From positions 8,817,673 through 8,881,672 of the forward strand of contig NC_037263.1 of the NCBI RefSeq assembly GCF_000002425.4: a DNA stretch of 64,000 nt, written 5' to 3'. The notes under the pieces were generated by a model. The model did no database searches. It was not told the origin of the DNA and saw only the letters and a program-made list of their open reading frames with translations. This document shows positions 24,740-36,424 of the stretch, piece after piece (position 1 is the first letter of the stretch; every line of letters starts with the position of its first letter). The position numbers and the translations under genes were made by a program. This DNA is from Physcomitrium patens (Eukaryota; Streptophyta; Bryopsida; Funariales; Funariaceae).

Positions 24740-25246
24740 AGGATCCAGTCACAAGAAAGAGAACGCATGGTAGAGAGCCACATGCAAGAACTATTTCGGG
24801 CTCGCAGTCATTCAATTTTGGAACTGAGAAAAGTGAAGGGTCAGTTGGTAATGGAATGAGAAAAGACCGAGTTATTGGCGCAAGAAAAATTGGTATTGAG
24901 TAACCAATACAGATGTGAAATGGAGCAGTTAAGGGCTGAAATTGAGGCCTTGAATGCCGAGGTGACAAGATTGGCAGAGGATTTAGTCAATATTGGTCAA
25001 GCTCAAGTATCGACGTTGCCAGTTCCCGAAGTTCGAGAAGAGAGGAGTCACTTTCAGCGCCAGTTCGAATTGAGAGATACCCAGATCCTGAAATTGAAAG
25101 CTCAAGTCCATGAATTGGGTGAGTACAATGAAGACCTTTCAGCTCAGTTGAGGCAAGAGCCGATGGAAGGATTGGAGGAGGACAAAGATTTGCAGTTGGA
25201 ACCGGAATCGGTGGAACCAATAACAGATACTGCGGCAATTGATTAA
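24740..25246 (+). pseudogene. Element G third ORF, coiled-coil part
   Basis: The 123-codon segment at 24875-25246 is rich in Leu, Glu and Gln with heptad spacing (EMEQLRAEIEALNAEVTRLAE and LKAQVHELGEYNEDLSAQL), a clear coiled coil. It corresponds to the end of the third ORF in element H (56667-56918 minus). Its role is unknown. Athila/Tat relatives carry extra ORFs after integrase, sometimes called env-like. No membrane segment is visible here. Confidence 0.6.
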
Positions 25247-25354
25247 TTAGATAGGCCAAAGAGATCGCAATTTTTGTAGAGTTTTGTTACATAATTTTTA
25301 GCTAGGTATCAATTGAGTGTTTGCGAGGATGCTGCATAGTTAGGAGTGGGGCTA
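25247..25354 (+). other. Element G 3' untranslated end and polypurine tract
   Basis: Non-coding spacer ending in TTAGGAGTGGGGCTA directly before the 3' LTR. The purine-rich part is the expected plus-strand primer (polypurine tract). The same sequence abuts the H LTR on the other strand at 56551-56565. Confidence 0.65.
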
Positions 25355-26120
25355 TGTAGAATAAGTAGTTATTTTCAGAATGTAGATACCTAGTGTATAG
25401 TGTAAACAGGGATAGATAATTGCTGAAAAGGTGGTTCAGTAGGTAGAATGGATGAATAGTCAGGAAAAGTAGTTATCATCTGTAGTATAGGAGTTGGTAT
25501 CTCGGAGTAGTATAAGGAGGATGGAAGAGGGGAAGAAAATACCAGACTGTGAGAGTTATGAGCTGGGATAAGCTTGGTGCTATCTCTTTTCTTTTGTTTG
25601 TTATTTTCTTTGAATAAGAGGATTGAGAGTTTCTGAATATTGTAAAGTGAATTATGGAATGGAAATGTGATTGGTATTATTTGAGAAGAAGAAAGATTGA
25701 ATGCTAAAATCTGATTGTAGTTTAGCAGAGAGAATGAGTATGTGTTTGTATGAAACACTGTAATATGAATGGCAGTTCTGTGTGAAGAATTCCATTAATT
25801 GGAATGAGGGTAATTGAGTGATGAAAGCTATGAGGGCGCAGTATTACAGTTGAAGATTATGAGGGTGAATATATTGGTGGAAATAGTAGTTATTGGTATG
25901 ACTGAATTGTTGTAAAGAAGAGACCGATAAGGTGAAGGAGGAGATTATAGTTTCCTTGTATATTCAGATATTGGAAATAGAGACGATACATTTAGGAGGT
26001 AATTGATTGTGTGACCCTAACGTGAACGCTTAAGTAACTAATCATTCCCTGTATTCGAAATCTCCTATACGGGTTTATGTTGGGAGGTTTCTTTTGAAAT
26101 AAGTAAAACGAGTAATCACA
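25355..26120 (+). repeat. Element G 3' LTR
   Basis: 766 bp, starting TGTAGAATAAG and ending AATCACA. It is about 93 percent identical by eye to the 5' LTR, with most differences transitions. Copia RT text resumes after the AACAA duplication. Confidence 0.9.
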
Positions 26121-27262
26121 AACAACTTGAGTTTTCTTCAAATGAAAGGAGATATCCTTTGAGACATAGAAAACAACATGGTGAATGGTAGAAGGACCAT
26201 ATTTTTTTTCAAGTAAGTGAAGAACATGCCAATGTTGTACTTCTTGCTAATCCATTGAGTTTATAATATGCAATGAAGTCCACGGATGCTATGAAGTGGG
26301 TGAATGCTATGGAAGAAGAGTACAAATCACTCATGGACAATGGAACATGGGAATTGACTCAACTTCCACTAAATCAAGCTTCAATTGGTTGTAAGTAGGT
26401 GTTTAGAACCAAAAGAGATACAATGGACAATATTGTGAGGTATAAGGTAAGATTGGTTGCCAAAGGCTACTCATAAGTTGCTGGTATTGATTTCAATGAG
26501 ACATTTGCTTCCATGGCCAAATTCACCACCATTAGAACCATTGTGGCAATTGGGGCAGCAATGGACTTGGAGATGCACCAAATGGATGTGAAGACAGCTT
26601 TCTTGAATGGAGAATTGGAAGAAGACATCTACATGGATCAACCTCAAGGATTTATTGAAGAAGGCAAACAACACCTTGTATGTAAGTTGAAGAAATCCTT
26701 ATATGGGCTTAAGCAATCATCAAGGGCATGGTACCAATGTATTGACACCTTCTTTATAAATAAAGGATTTGTGAGGAATGAGGCTGATTATTCCATGTAT
26801 GTGATGCAATCAAAAGCCTTCTTGCTGATTGTTATTTTTTATGTTGATGATTTGATCATTTTGACCAATACTTTGAAAAAGATGGATTGGTTGAAGGCAA
26901 AGTTAGTAAAAGAATTTGAAATGAGCAATTTGAGAGAGCTCCACTATTGCTTAGGAGTGGAATTTGTGAGAGATCAAGCTAAGAAGATCATTACATTGAA
27001 TCAAAAGAAGTACATGGAAGAAGTCTTCAAACGGTTCAACATGGAGGAGTGCAAGTCCATTGAAACACTTTTAGAGGCAAATTTGAAGTTGATGAAACTC
27101 ATGGATGAGGAATTTACTAAAGTTGAAGAAGAAATGAAAGATATTTCATACAAGGCAGCAGTATGCTCACTTATGTATGCAATGGTTGGTACAAGGGTGG
27201 ATCTTGCATATGCGGTGAGTGTTGTGAGTCAACACATGTCAAAGGCTGGACCAATTCATTGA
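26121..27262 (+). pseudogene. C1 reverse transcriptase
   Basis: Copia RT (RVT_2 type): a MKWVNAMEEEYKSLM helix, then TIRTIVAIGAAM and MDVKTAFLNGELEEDIYMDQP (first catalytic aspartate), KLKKSLYGLKQSSRAWY, and the FYVDDLIIL active site at about 26839-26865. KYMEEVFKRFNMEECKSIETLLE and YKAAVCSLMYAMVGTRVDLAYAV follow. It copies element RNA into DNA. The main open segment is 26513-27262. Confidence 0.87.
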
Positions 27263-27280
27263 GCAACCATTAAGAGAATC

Positions 27281-27814
27281 TTGAGGTACTTAAAAGGTAC
27301 TTTGAACTTCAAATTAAGTCTTCGAGGTGATCGTATTACATTGCATAGATATTGTGATGCAGATTGGATTAAAGATGCAAATGATAGAAGATCAACAATG
27401 AGATATATATTCTTTGTTGGAGTGGGAGCAATTTCATGGAATTGCAAGAGACAAACAACAATTGCAAGGTCTAAAATGGAGGCGGAATACATGGCAGCAA
27501 GTCATGGTGCAATAGAGGCAATATGGTTAAGACAAGTTTTAGAGGACATTGGACTTGTGCAATTGGAAGCAACTCCAATGAAGTGTGACAATCAAGAATT
27601 CTTTTTTTTTGCCAAGAATTCAAAGCATCATTTAAGGACAAAGCATATTGACATTCAACATCACTTCATACGGGAGAAGATTGAGATGGGAGTAATTGAC
27701 ATGAAATATTGTTCAATAGAAGACATGCTTGCTAATTTACTCACAAAAGTATTAATGGAGGATAGACATTATAAATTGACAAAGGGATTAGGTTTATTAG
27801 CCTTTGATCAATAG
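27281..27814 (+). pseudogene. C1 RNase H
   Basis: A 177-codon segment with MRYLKGTLNFKL, the copia RNase H aspartate in YCDADWIKDANDRRS, SKMEAEYMAASHGAIEAIWLRQ, CDNQE, and KHLRTKHIDIQHHFIRE-like text near the end. It degrades the RNA strand of the hybrid in related elements. It ends just before the 3' LTR. Confidence 0.87.
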
Positions 27815-27825
27815 CAAAGTGTGAG

Positions 27826-28137
27826 TGTTAAATTAAATGGAGGATAAGTTAGAAGGTAAAAGATATTATCTTAGATAAGTTGCTAATAGTCAAAGGGCAG
27901 CAAATGGATGAAGAAAAGTTACCAAGGTGGCGGCTAGGGGATTAAGTAGCGGCTAGGTTAAGAGGAATTTAGGATCTAGTTGGATGAAAGTAAGATGAAT
28001 ACTAGCCAAAATGGATGTAACTTCTACCTATAAGTAAAGGATGTTGGAAGTGAGAGGTATCTCATTCCACACTTCTCTTATGTCTAACCTTGTTGATTTC
28101 TACTTATTTGTGTCTTGCTTATTGTGTTTCTTCAATA
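27826..28137 (+). repeat. C1 3' LTR
   Basis: 312 bp, starting TGTTAAATTAAATGG and ending TTTCTTCAATA, followed by the AAAAG target duplication (28138-28142). Confidence 0.92.
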
Positions 28138-28142
28138 AAAAG

Positions 28143-28690
28143 AAAAGTGACAAAATAAAAGTAAAATAATATATATATTAAAAGGAAACTGGAATGATAA
28201 TTGTTAAAAGACAAGGAAATTAAAGATTCTTAAATCTAGATTAGAAGCAAGAAAGAAGTTAACAAGAGTGAAGAAGGCTTCACTCCTACTTCTATATATA
28301 CTATCTACTTAGGATCTATATGGCAACGTTCTCTAGGACCTCCAAAAATGTATTGACTTTGCATGATATGTATCTTGACTTCTAAGGCAAGTTTTTTATA
28401 TAGTCACTATATAGTTAGCTTGTTCCTCAAGCTACCAATATATGTGGCATATGGATAGCTTTTTGATCAAGTTTCTAACCTACCAATCAACTACAAATAT
28501 ATGTCAAGTCAAAATAACATCTAAGAAGCTTTTAAGAGGATTTTCTAAAAAGTATTATGAAATTAATATATTTTTACCTAATTCTACTTATCTAAATTAT
28601 GAGTAGGTATATATATATGATAATAATATAATGTTTTTTTTCTCTCTTTTATTAATTAGCTATGTTATATCATAACATCTATCCCTCTTG
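28143..28690 (-). repeat. K2 LTR, remainder beyond the copia insertion
   Basis: This continues the K LTR that begins at about 15977 and is interrupted by C1. It aligns with the solo K LTR at 18930-19432 (GAAGAAGGCTTCACTC block, TATATATACTATC block). It is AT-shifted. Confidence 0.75.
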
Positions 28691-28710
28691 AACTTGTGCA
28701 TCCTCCAATG

Positions 28711-30078
28711 TCGTATTGTGATTTGGCTACCATGTGAAAATATTGTATTTATATATTTGATATATAGTTTATCAATTAATATGATAATAGCCATGTTAAT
28801 ATATTTTAATTGGTTATAGAATATAGTTAAGTTACTATTTTAAAAAGAAGTTGTTTAAAAGATCTACTATTAGAATTTACATAATTTTATTTTCTTTTAA
28901 TAGTAGCTTTTAAGATTAACTTTGGTTGATAGTAACTTTTACATATTTAAGGTCACATTTGTTAGACATTAGTAACCCTTGAAGTCTTATTTTATTTCCT
29001 TCATTTGATATTTAGGGCATATATTATGTAAATCTTATAAAAAAAAGAATTGAAGAGAAGTCTTTATAAAAAAAGAGAAGTTAGGGCATCTATATAGATG
29101 AATGGAGTTGGATGATAAAAACCTTCATTCATAATGGCCAAAAATCATGCCTAATGGGCCTCAAGGAGGCTGCCCAAAGCCTTATTAGGAATTAGGATTA
29201 ACCTTTTGAGGCCATTTGAGCTTTGAAGGCTAGTATCAGCAAGTTTAGGTTTTTGGCTATGATTTTGATATGAATTTTGTATGATTTGGAGTTTATATGA
29301 AAGAGATATAGACGCTTATAGTTAAGGTGATGATTTTGTACCTAGTGACATTCTTTTGAATATATTTCATGTATATGGAAAGCAATGAAGGATTGATAAT
29401 TAGAATTGAAAAAAAAACCTTTTTTAGCTATATTTTTTACATACTTCTAGATAAATTCAAAATTAGGATGAAGGAGATATTGGAAGTTGAAGTTAGCACT
29501 TCAAATCTAAGTATAGTAAGTCATTAGATTTATTAGTGGTTAAGTTTTGAACTATATCTTGAGCGATTTGATAAAAGTTTAGTTCAAAATTTCTAAAAAT
29601 GTATATAATTAGATTATTAAACTTTATATATGAATTTTATGGTATTTGAGTTTTGGATTTTTAAGATATAAAGAAAATATTACTTGGGTGCTTGTAGATT
29701 AGGATTTAGAGCACCTGCTAGGATTTCTAAGATGTCAAAAGATTGGTAGTAAATTTATAGTATATTTTTTTTTGAGATAAAGCTTTAAAGTAAGTGCTAT
29801 ATTATGTAGTAATCTGAAAGAAATTGAATAGTTGGATCAAGAGATATGAATTTTTAAAATTTAGGAAGAAAAAATCTTTTGTAAAAAAAATATGTTTTGA
29901 GGGATTTTACTAAAATTTGGGCATTTTATATAAAGTGAAGAGGTTTTGAGAGCCAAGACTTTGTACATAAGTTAAAGTAGAATAAATCACTTATTAGAAC
30001 TTAGCTAATACGTTAAAATTAAACTTTCTATAACTAGCTACCTTATGTATTTCTAAATTACAAATCACATCATATAAC
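28711..30078 (+). repeat. T-type LTR, apparently solo
   Basis: A ~1.37-kb segment starting TGTCGTATTGTGATTTG and ending AATCACATCATATAACA, so the ends are inverted repeats. A second copy in the same orientation precedes element M at about 52.06-52.93 kb, where family A leader sequence follows. T is therefore the LTR of a family A variant. The flanks here (CCAA and CTAA) could be a weathered 4-bp duplication. No ORF is seen. Confidence 0.6.
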
Positions 30079-30099
30079 ACTAATATGTGCCAAGTTTTT

Positions 30100-30521
30100 T
30101 TCATCTTGGTCAAATTCTTGATCTTCAATTTGTTTCTCTATTTCTATCTCAATGTCTCATATTATATTTTATTCTTCATTAAAACAAATGTATTTACTTC
30201 TTTGTTTAAATAACTTAATTTTTTTGCTTACTATAAGTATCTTCAATTCCATATCGTCAAGTTTTTGTAACAAGTATGTTCTATTATCATATATTCTTTT
30301 AATAACAAAAAGCCCAAACCATCTCTTTACAAATTTCTTTGTTTTACCTTGTTGATTATCTAAGCTATTATCATAAACTAACATCCAATTATTATTTTCA
30401 ATTACCTTAGGTTGTGGGCAATGTTTTTTATTATACTTTTCTTGATTCTTTTTTTTTACTTCTTTCAACCTCTCTATTATTACTTTAATATCATTAAATC
30501 TTCTTTTTAATTCTTAAATCT
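30100..30521 (-). pseudogene. Family A integrase C-terminal fragment (O1)
   Basis: The minus strand (30169-30468) reads NNWMLVYDNSLDNQQGKTKKF, KRWFGLFVI and TYLLQKLDDMELK. This is the C-terminal integrase module with an SH3-like fold that follows the core in Ty3/gypsy. A second, separate copy of the same module lies at 31.8-32.08 kb, and a plus-strand one at 44.43-44.62 kb. AT-rich fossil fragment. Confidence 0.65.
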
Positions 30522-30785
30522 ATTATTGTATTATATGTATTTTTACTTGAAAATTCACCAAGTACCTAGTTGTAAAAAATAAGTAAAAATATAAGAACAA
30601 CTTTATCAAGTCTAATAGAATTTTAAATAACCTTAAGTAGATCTTAATAATCTTGATCAAATTTTTATCAATCTAAAATAAATTTAAAAGAAGTTATAAA
30701 AGAAACACAAAGAAGTTCCAAACTAATTGCAAAAAAAATAACATGATATTTTAAAGAAATATAAAAACAAACCTTTAAAGATATA
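30522..30785 (-). repeat. S-type LTR fragment (S4)
   Basis: Minus-strand start of an S-type LTR: TTGAAAATTCACCAAGTACC aligns with TTGAGAATACTCCAGGCACC of S1. It covers only the first ~260 bases, and an R-type repeat then follows. Confidence 0.5.
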
Positions 30786-31780
30786 TGTGAGTCATCAAAT
30801 TGACTCACTAGTTGTTTTAGGACAAAAGAGTGCATGTAAAGTGCCAAAATTACAATTATTAGGTAAAGATATACTTAGAAGATGTTAAAAAAAGAAGAAT
30901 AGTATTAGTAGAGAAGAATGGAGACTTAGTAAGTCTTGGAGGTAATTATTTTAGTTAGTTTAGTATTTTTACTTATTATTGAGGAATAAGAATTAGTTAC
31001 TAAAATAAATATTTATATTGATCTTATATCTATATGTACTACTTATACAAAAACTATAAATGTTAGTTAGTAGTTAAAAGAAGCATGAGAAAGAACCTCA
31101 TATCTTTTTAGTTAATTATATAAAAAGTAGAATTTATAGTAGATTTAAATTGATTCCATTACTTTAAAAAAAATAAAAATAGAAATTATATCCTTACATT
31201 TCTATTAGCATTATAGAATCATTATAGGAATTTTTAGAATTTATTTAGAAATTATTTAGAATTTTTAGTAGATTCAAATTGATTTTTATCACTATAAAAA
31301 AATTATAAATATAGGGAATTATATCTTTAAATAGACATTAGAATTATAAAAATATTATAGGAATTTTTAGAATTTATTTAGAATTTTCTATAAATTTTTA
31401 AGGTAAATTTTAAGACCTTGGTAAAATTGAATTTTAACACTTGGGGAGCCATTATGAAGAAATGGAGCAAGGTTTGAAGGCCAAACAATATTTCTAGGCT
31501 AATTGGATGTTTTTTAATACCATGGTGAAGTCAAAAATGCAAAAATATTAATTCTACGAGTAAAAAATAGGAGGACCAGCAACTAGTATAGTCCATGTAA
31601 AAAGAGAGGTGCATAAGTCTCATATGGGTTGTAGCACCTTGGATGTAGGTAGGAAGATAAGACTAAGGCTTCAAGGCCTCTTTAGGCAACCCATATACAC
31701 TACGTGTGAGCCTTGGTGAGGTTCGAACCTTTGATCTATTAACAAGTTAGCCTTGAGGTAAAATATTTTTCACTTAAGTT
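30786..31780 (+). repeat. R-type LTR fragment (R1)
   Basis: Begins TGTGAGTCATCAAATTGAC and is collinear with R2 (39711) for about 1 kb, but lacks the last ~230 bases. It carries GGTTCGAACCT at 31720-31730, a close match to the pol III B box. No ORF. Confidence 0.65.
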
Positions 31781-34700
31781 GTATTATCATCAACAATTGT
31801 TATTACATATGGTTCAAACCATCATTTTAAAAATTTTCTTAAAGTATTATGTTGATTATCCAAGCTACTATTATAGACCAAAATCCAATTACCTTCTTTA
31901 ATTGCCTTAGGTCTGAATTAATGTTGTTTATCAAATTGTGCCTTATTTTATAATCTTATTCTTTTTAACATTTTTAATGCTATTTGCATATCTTTTGTTC
32001 TCTGCTCAAGTTGTTAAATTTTAATAGCTAAAAGTTCCTCTCTTTTCAATTCATCTTCCTATAGTAGCACACTCTAAATAAATACTTTCTCTTTAATTGA
32101 TATAATAGGTTTTTAACCTATTACAAATTTAATAGGCTTATATTCCATTATCAAATTATGAGTTGTTTGATTAGCCTAAAATACAAATAAAAAAATCCAA
32201 AGCTATTTGTTAACCTTCTAATTATAAGCTTTAATTAATGATTTTATAATTAACCATATTCACTTTTTATATTTCCTTCAAGATTATAAGCAATAATTAA
32301 TAATAACTTAATTCTACATCTTTCAAAGAAATCACAAGCTTCTTGTATATTTAATTCTCTACAATCTACAAAAAAATTTCTTATACATCTATAGTAGCAA
32401 ATAACATCTTGAAGTAAAAATCTATAAATTTCTTTTGTAGACTTTATTCACAATGATCTATCTTCTAGTTGGTTTGATAAATCTTTACAAGCCAAGACCA
32501 AATATCTCATTTTTTATAATCCAATTAGCATAAGAATCAAATCAACAACTCATTTGAAATGGATAGCCAAAAGATATGTTGGGTATAGACCATCTTGATC
32601 TCATATATTAAAATATGCTTGATAAGTTTTATATGATTCTACAAATAAAAGCACATCTTGATACATATTTTTTCACAAATATTGTTCTTTGAGTTTAGCA
32701 AAAGTAGTCCAAATTTTTCTATGTCATATCCGTAAACTATCGTAAAATCTTTTTAGTAGTTTTTTTTGCTCTACTTTATTTATTACTCATTATAGCATCT
32801 CATTTCTTTTTTTAAAGTTCTTCCATAAAAATCCTTTTTAAAGCAAAAATCCATATGTTTTTTTATTTATTTAAATTTTTCTATAGACCAATTTTCTTGT
32901 TTAATTAAGGTACTCAAATAATAACCAATATCTAATAATTCTCCTTCATAAAATTCTTCAAATAATATCTTATTTTCTTTGCTAAGATTTAATACTAAAT
33001 AAAATTTTTATCCTACATCATCAATGTCTTCAACCATGTCATCTTCTCTTTCATATCTAGTATAAGACAACATGTCCACTACCAAATTATCCTTTCTAGT
33101 AATATGCCTAAATTTTATATTTAATAATTTTATATAAATAATCCATCTTAACATTGCAATATCTGATGTTGAACAATTTATAATCATTTTAAGCAATGGC
33201 AAGCAATCTATTTCATTTACTATAATTTCACCAATAAAATAATCTTTTTTAGCTTTGACAATCAAAAAAGCTCTCCTTAATTCTCTTTTGATTTGGAAAT
33301 ATGAACGTTGATGAATACTTAAAACTTAAACTCCAAATCAAACTACAAATTTGTTTCTACTTAAATTTTCTTAACTTACAATCTAACTAATGGTAATTGG
33401 ACTAGTAGCTATAATAAATATTATTTATCTATTACAGTCATAATCAATTTTTTTAAAAATAGAAGATATCAAAAATAATATCTTTAATTTTTGCATTGCT
33501 TTAGTATGTTTTTTTTTCCATTTAAATTGACAATCTTTATGTAATAATTCATACAAAAGATTTGCTATATGAGCATAATGAAAAATTTATATTTGATATA
33601 ATACATAAGTTCTTAAAAACCTATGTACTTCTATTAAAGAGTCATATATATCCTTCATCTTTTTAATTGCATCAACTTTGCTTAGATCTAGTTTTTTTCC
33701 ATAAAATCCACTTAAATATCTAACAATAAAAACTTCTTATTATCCAAATATAGATTTTGCTTCCAAAAGTATAAGATGAACTTCTTCAAGTCAAATTAAA
33801 ATCTTTTTATAATCTTCTATATGATTAACAATATACTTATGACATCTTCTTAAATCTAAAGTTTCATCTTTTTTTTGTTAATTTCATCCTTTAATAAGAA
33901 CATCATCTAAAAAATGCATAGTTTTTTCAATAATAAAGTATCACAATACCTTTTTCATTCCATTCATCATATGTGCAACTAAGTTAGTAGCACCTTGTAG
34001 AAGAATATATATTTTAAGTAGTCCAAGTGGTATTCTAATTGTTATTAAATCTCTACTTTCATGTATAAGTTGAAATTAATTATAGTCTAAATATAAGTCA
34101 TCTATTGAATAAATTTCCTTTCTTATAAATATTTTTGTAAATTCATCTACTAAAGATTCTATACCTATATTTTTAATATTTATTACCTACATATCTTAAA
34201 TAAAATATAATGATCCATTTTTCTAAGGCATTATAAATCAACAACTAGAATATAGAACAAAAAAAGGCTCCAAAATCTTCTTTTGCATCTTCTTCTTTAA
34301 TAATTCTACCAATTAAGATAATTATTTCCTTGGCACAAGAATTGATCTTAAGTCCCAAGGTACATATGGTATTGTAAAGAAAACTATAGGAGTAACAATA
34401 TTAGGATCCATACATCTTATTTCATGAGATCTTAAGGCAAAATATTTACCTTATTATGTAAATATTTTTTTTAAATATTCAATTTTTGCTAGTAATAAAG
34501 AATCATTACATTCAACCTTTAATTCTTCAAAAGTCTCTTTTGTAAATTGATGTCCAATATTCATAGAATTCCTTAAATTTTCTTTCTTTGATGCTTCTTC
34601 TATTTGTTTTATAAAAACTTTTGATAAAGGTCCAATGTCATAATAAATATTGACTTCTTTAGAAATGCACCAAGCACCTAGCTATAGAAGGTGAAGTTTT

Positions 34701-36224
34701 ATTTTACAAATATCTAAGAAATTCTAATAGGTTTCAACCATTTAAATACAAAGTAATTTTAATTTTAATTCAAAAGTACTTAAAGCTAATACAAAGTGTT
34801 CAAAAACACTCTTCTTAATAACTTCAACCATATACAAATTCCAATTGCTTTAATACTTTCATAATTTGATAATTTTGATTTTTCTTTATAAGCCTTGATT
34901 ATAGTCAATGAGTTTCAGCAAGCTTTAATTTCTAATTTGATAGTCTATTTAATACAAAATTTTGCATAAAAATACTACTATAACTTTTCTACATGTTTAG
35001 AAAAATTTAGCCAAATCTAACTTACAGGTTGTGAGAAAAAGTCCAAAAACTATACTAATATTACTTTGCTACTAACTTGAAAGTTGATGCAAATGTTCTA
35101 CTAGCAATTTTTTCTTCTTCAACTATTAACTTCAATTCAAAATTGGTATGTAACTTGATCTTAAAGTCTTCTACCATTATGCCAAATTTCTCCTTGATTC
35201 AACTAGTAGATCTTTAAATGTCATAGAAATCCCATCCAACCTTAAACTACCAACTTTTAATATCCTCTTGTACTAAAACCTAGATATCTTTCAATTACAC
35301 TATTAAATAAATACCTAATTTTACATACACTTAGTACACTTAATCAACCAAATAATTTCAAATTTTGAACTATAGATTTAATTACAATTACATGAATTAG
35401 ATAAAATTACTAGCTCTAATTGTATTATATAAATCTCAAATCACTAATACAAATCCTAATTTTGAAAAAAAATTGCAAAGTCACTTTAAATACTTTGAAA
35501 AAAAGCATTATATTTTTTTAAATCAACTTGAAGCTAGCTCATCAACCCTAATTGCAAATTCTCAAATTCCCTCCTATTTTACCCTTAGTGGTCATTTTAA
35601 TAGATGGAGAAATGATTTCAATCCTATCCTACAAATATTGACTCCTAGATATCAATCTAACTTATCTTAAGGATTTTTTAGCCCAATCTTATCCTTAATT
35701 TACTCCTAGTATCAACTATGTTAATTATTTTCTTCTTTTAATCTAATTTTATTAATTTATGGTCTTTCTAAGGCAATAAAAAAGTTTTTATGGCCACAAC
35801 GTAAAATTAGTACCAACTTTTAATCTACTAGCTATTAAGACAAGAAAATAAACTAATCAGCTTTTATAAAAGCCATGTTTAAATGTCTTGAATTTTTATT
35901 GAACTAAGATGATTAGATATTAATTAAAATTTTATTTTTGATTATATTTTCATTATACAGTTATATTATAATAAGTCATTTGTAATCAATTTTACCTTCT
36001 TATCTATAATTTTATATTTTGTCTCTACAATAACTTTAGATATTTGAAAAGATTCAAGTATAGAATAAATATCTTTTAAATGAATTTTTAAAATTTTATT
36101 ATCATCTTCTAATTCAATAGATATAATTAAATCTAAAGAATCTTCAAATCTACTTTCTTCATAAATATCTAAAATACTTTTATCATCTTCTAATGATCCT
36201 AATTACTATAATTCTTTTTTAATG

Positions 36225-36227
<3 letters not shown>
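31781..36227 (-). mobile_element. Family A fossil O2, interrupted by an S LTR
   Basis: This is collinear on the minus strand with A 1-2790: integrase C-terminal module (31.8-32.1 kb), integrase, RNase H and tether region (for example 33008-33265), RT (33.4-34.2 kb), RT N-terminus (34.2-34.63 kb) and linker (35979-36227). Differences from A are dominated by C-to-T and G-to-A in all sequence contexts, so the copy is very AT-rich and many times broken. It is interrupted by an S LTR at 34636-35978 and ends at a TA run at 36225. Confidence 0.75.
34636..35978 (-). repeat. S-type LTR inside O2 (S2)
   Basis: Starts TGTCATAATAAATATTGAC and ends at ATAATAAGTCA. On the minus strand it is collinear with the S1 ends at 61226-63059 (AAATGCACCAAGCACCTAGC block). 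Flanks are CCAA and TTTG. The empty site in element A (2462-2465) reads CCGG, so both flanks are readable as weathered CCGG. No ORF beyond chance. Confidence 0.6.

Positions 36228-36270
<43 letters not shown>
36225..36270. repeat. (TA)n microsatellite
   Basis: About 23 uninterrupted TA units at the junction between fossils O2 (minus) and N (plus). Confidence 0.95.
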
Positions 36271-36271
<1 letters not shown>

Positions 36272-36424
36272 AATCCTTAGTTTTTTTGATAGATGATTTT
36301 AGAGAGACTAGTGCAAGTGGCACTAGAGAAATAAGTGCTAATGGTTTTTCTTTGGGTTTAAATATGTTCATAGAGAGACAATAAAATGTACAATTAAGTG
36401 AAAAAATGATGATCAAGGCATTGT

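Larger units (their letters stand above)
19800..26120 (+). mobile_element. Element G: Athila/Tat-like Ty3/gypsy, non-autonomous fossil
   Basis: Two LTRs of exactly 766 bp (19800-20565 and 25355-26120) flank the element, with a perfect TSD AACAA (19795-19799 and 26121-26125). The empty site is seen in copia B. Recognisable parts are gag with zinc knuckles, protease, the start of RT, and part of a third ORF with a coiled coil. RNase H and integrase text present in element H is not recognisable here, so G looks non-autonomous. A hand count gives about 55 LTR differences (near 7 percent), mostly transitions, similar in age to its host C1. Broken, with roughly five to ten breaks. Confidence 0.9.
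16034..28137 (+). mobile_element. Copia element C1 (Ty1/copia) with two nested insertions
   Basis: Both LTRs are 312 bp (16034-16345 and 27826-28137) and the flanks carry a perfect 5-bp TSD, AAAAG (16029-16033 and 28138-28142). Between them lie gag, knuckle, protease, integrase, RT and RNase H in copia order. The integrase-RT linker is interrupted by a solo K LTR (18872-19432) and by element G (19800-26120). A hand count gives about 24 differences between the LTRs, near 8 percent, so it is probably a few million years old if a typical plant neutral rate applies. It is broken, with several breaks apart from the insertions. Confidence 0.92.

Noticed and set aside
28711-30078. T-type LTR as the 3' LTR of the neighbouring minus-strand fragment O1
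   Set aside because: T is in the same orientation as the T that acts as 5' LTR of plus-strand M, so it does not fit as the LTR of a minus-strand element. A solo copy is more likely.
31711-31745. tRNA gene suggested by GGTTCGAACC
   Set aside because: No cloverleaf, A box or acceptor pairing is visible around it, and it recurs in R LTR copies as a repeat segment.
33000-34200. RIP mutation as proof of a fungal genome
   Set aside because: Transitions occur in all contexts rather than mainly CpA. The copia element and Athila-like primer site are plant-type, and TTTAGGG-like repeats agree with a plant.
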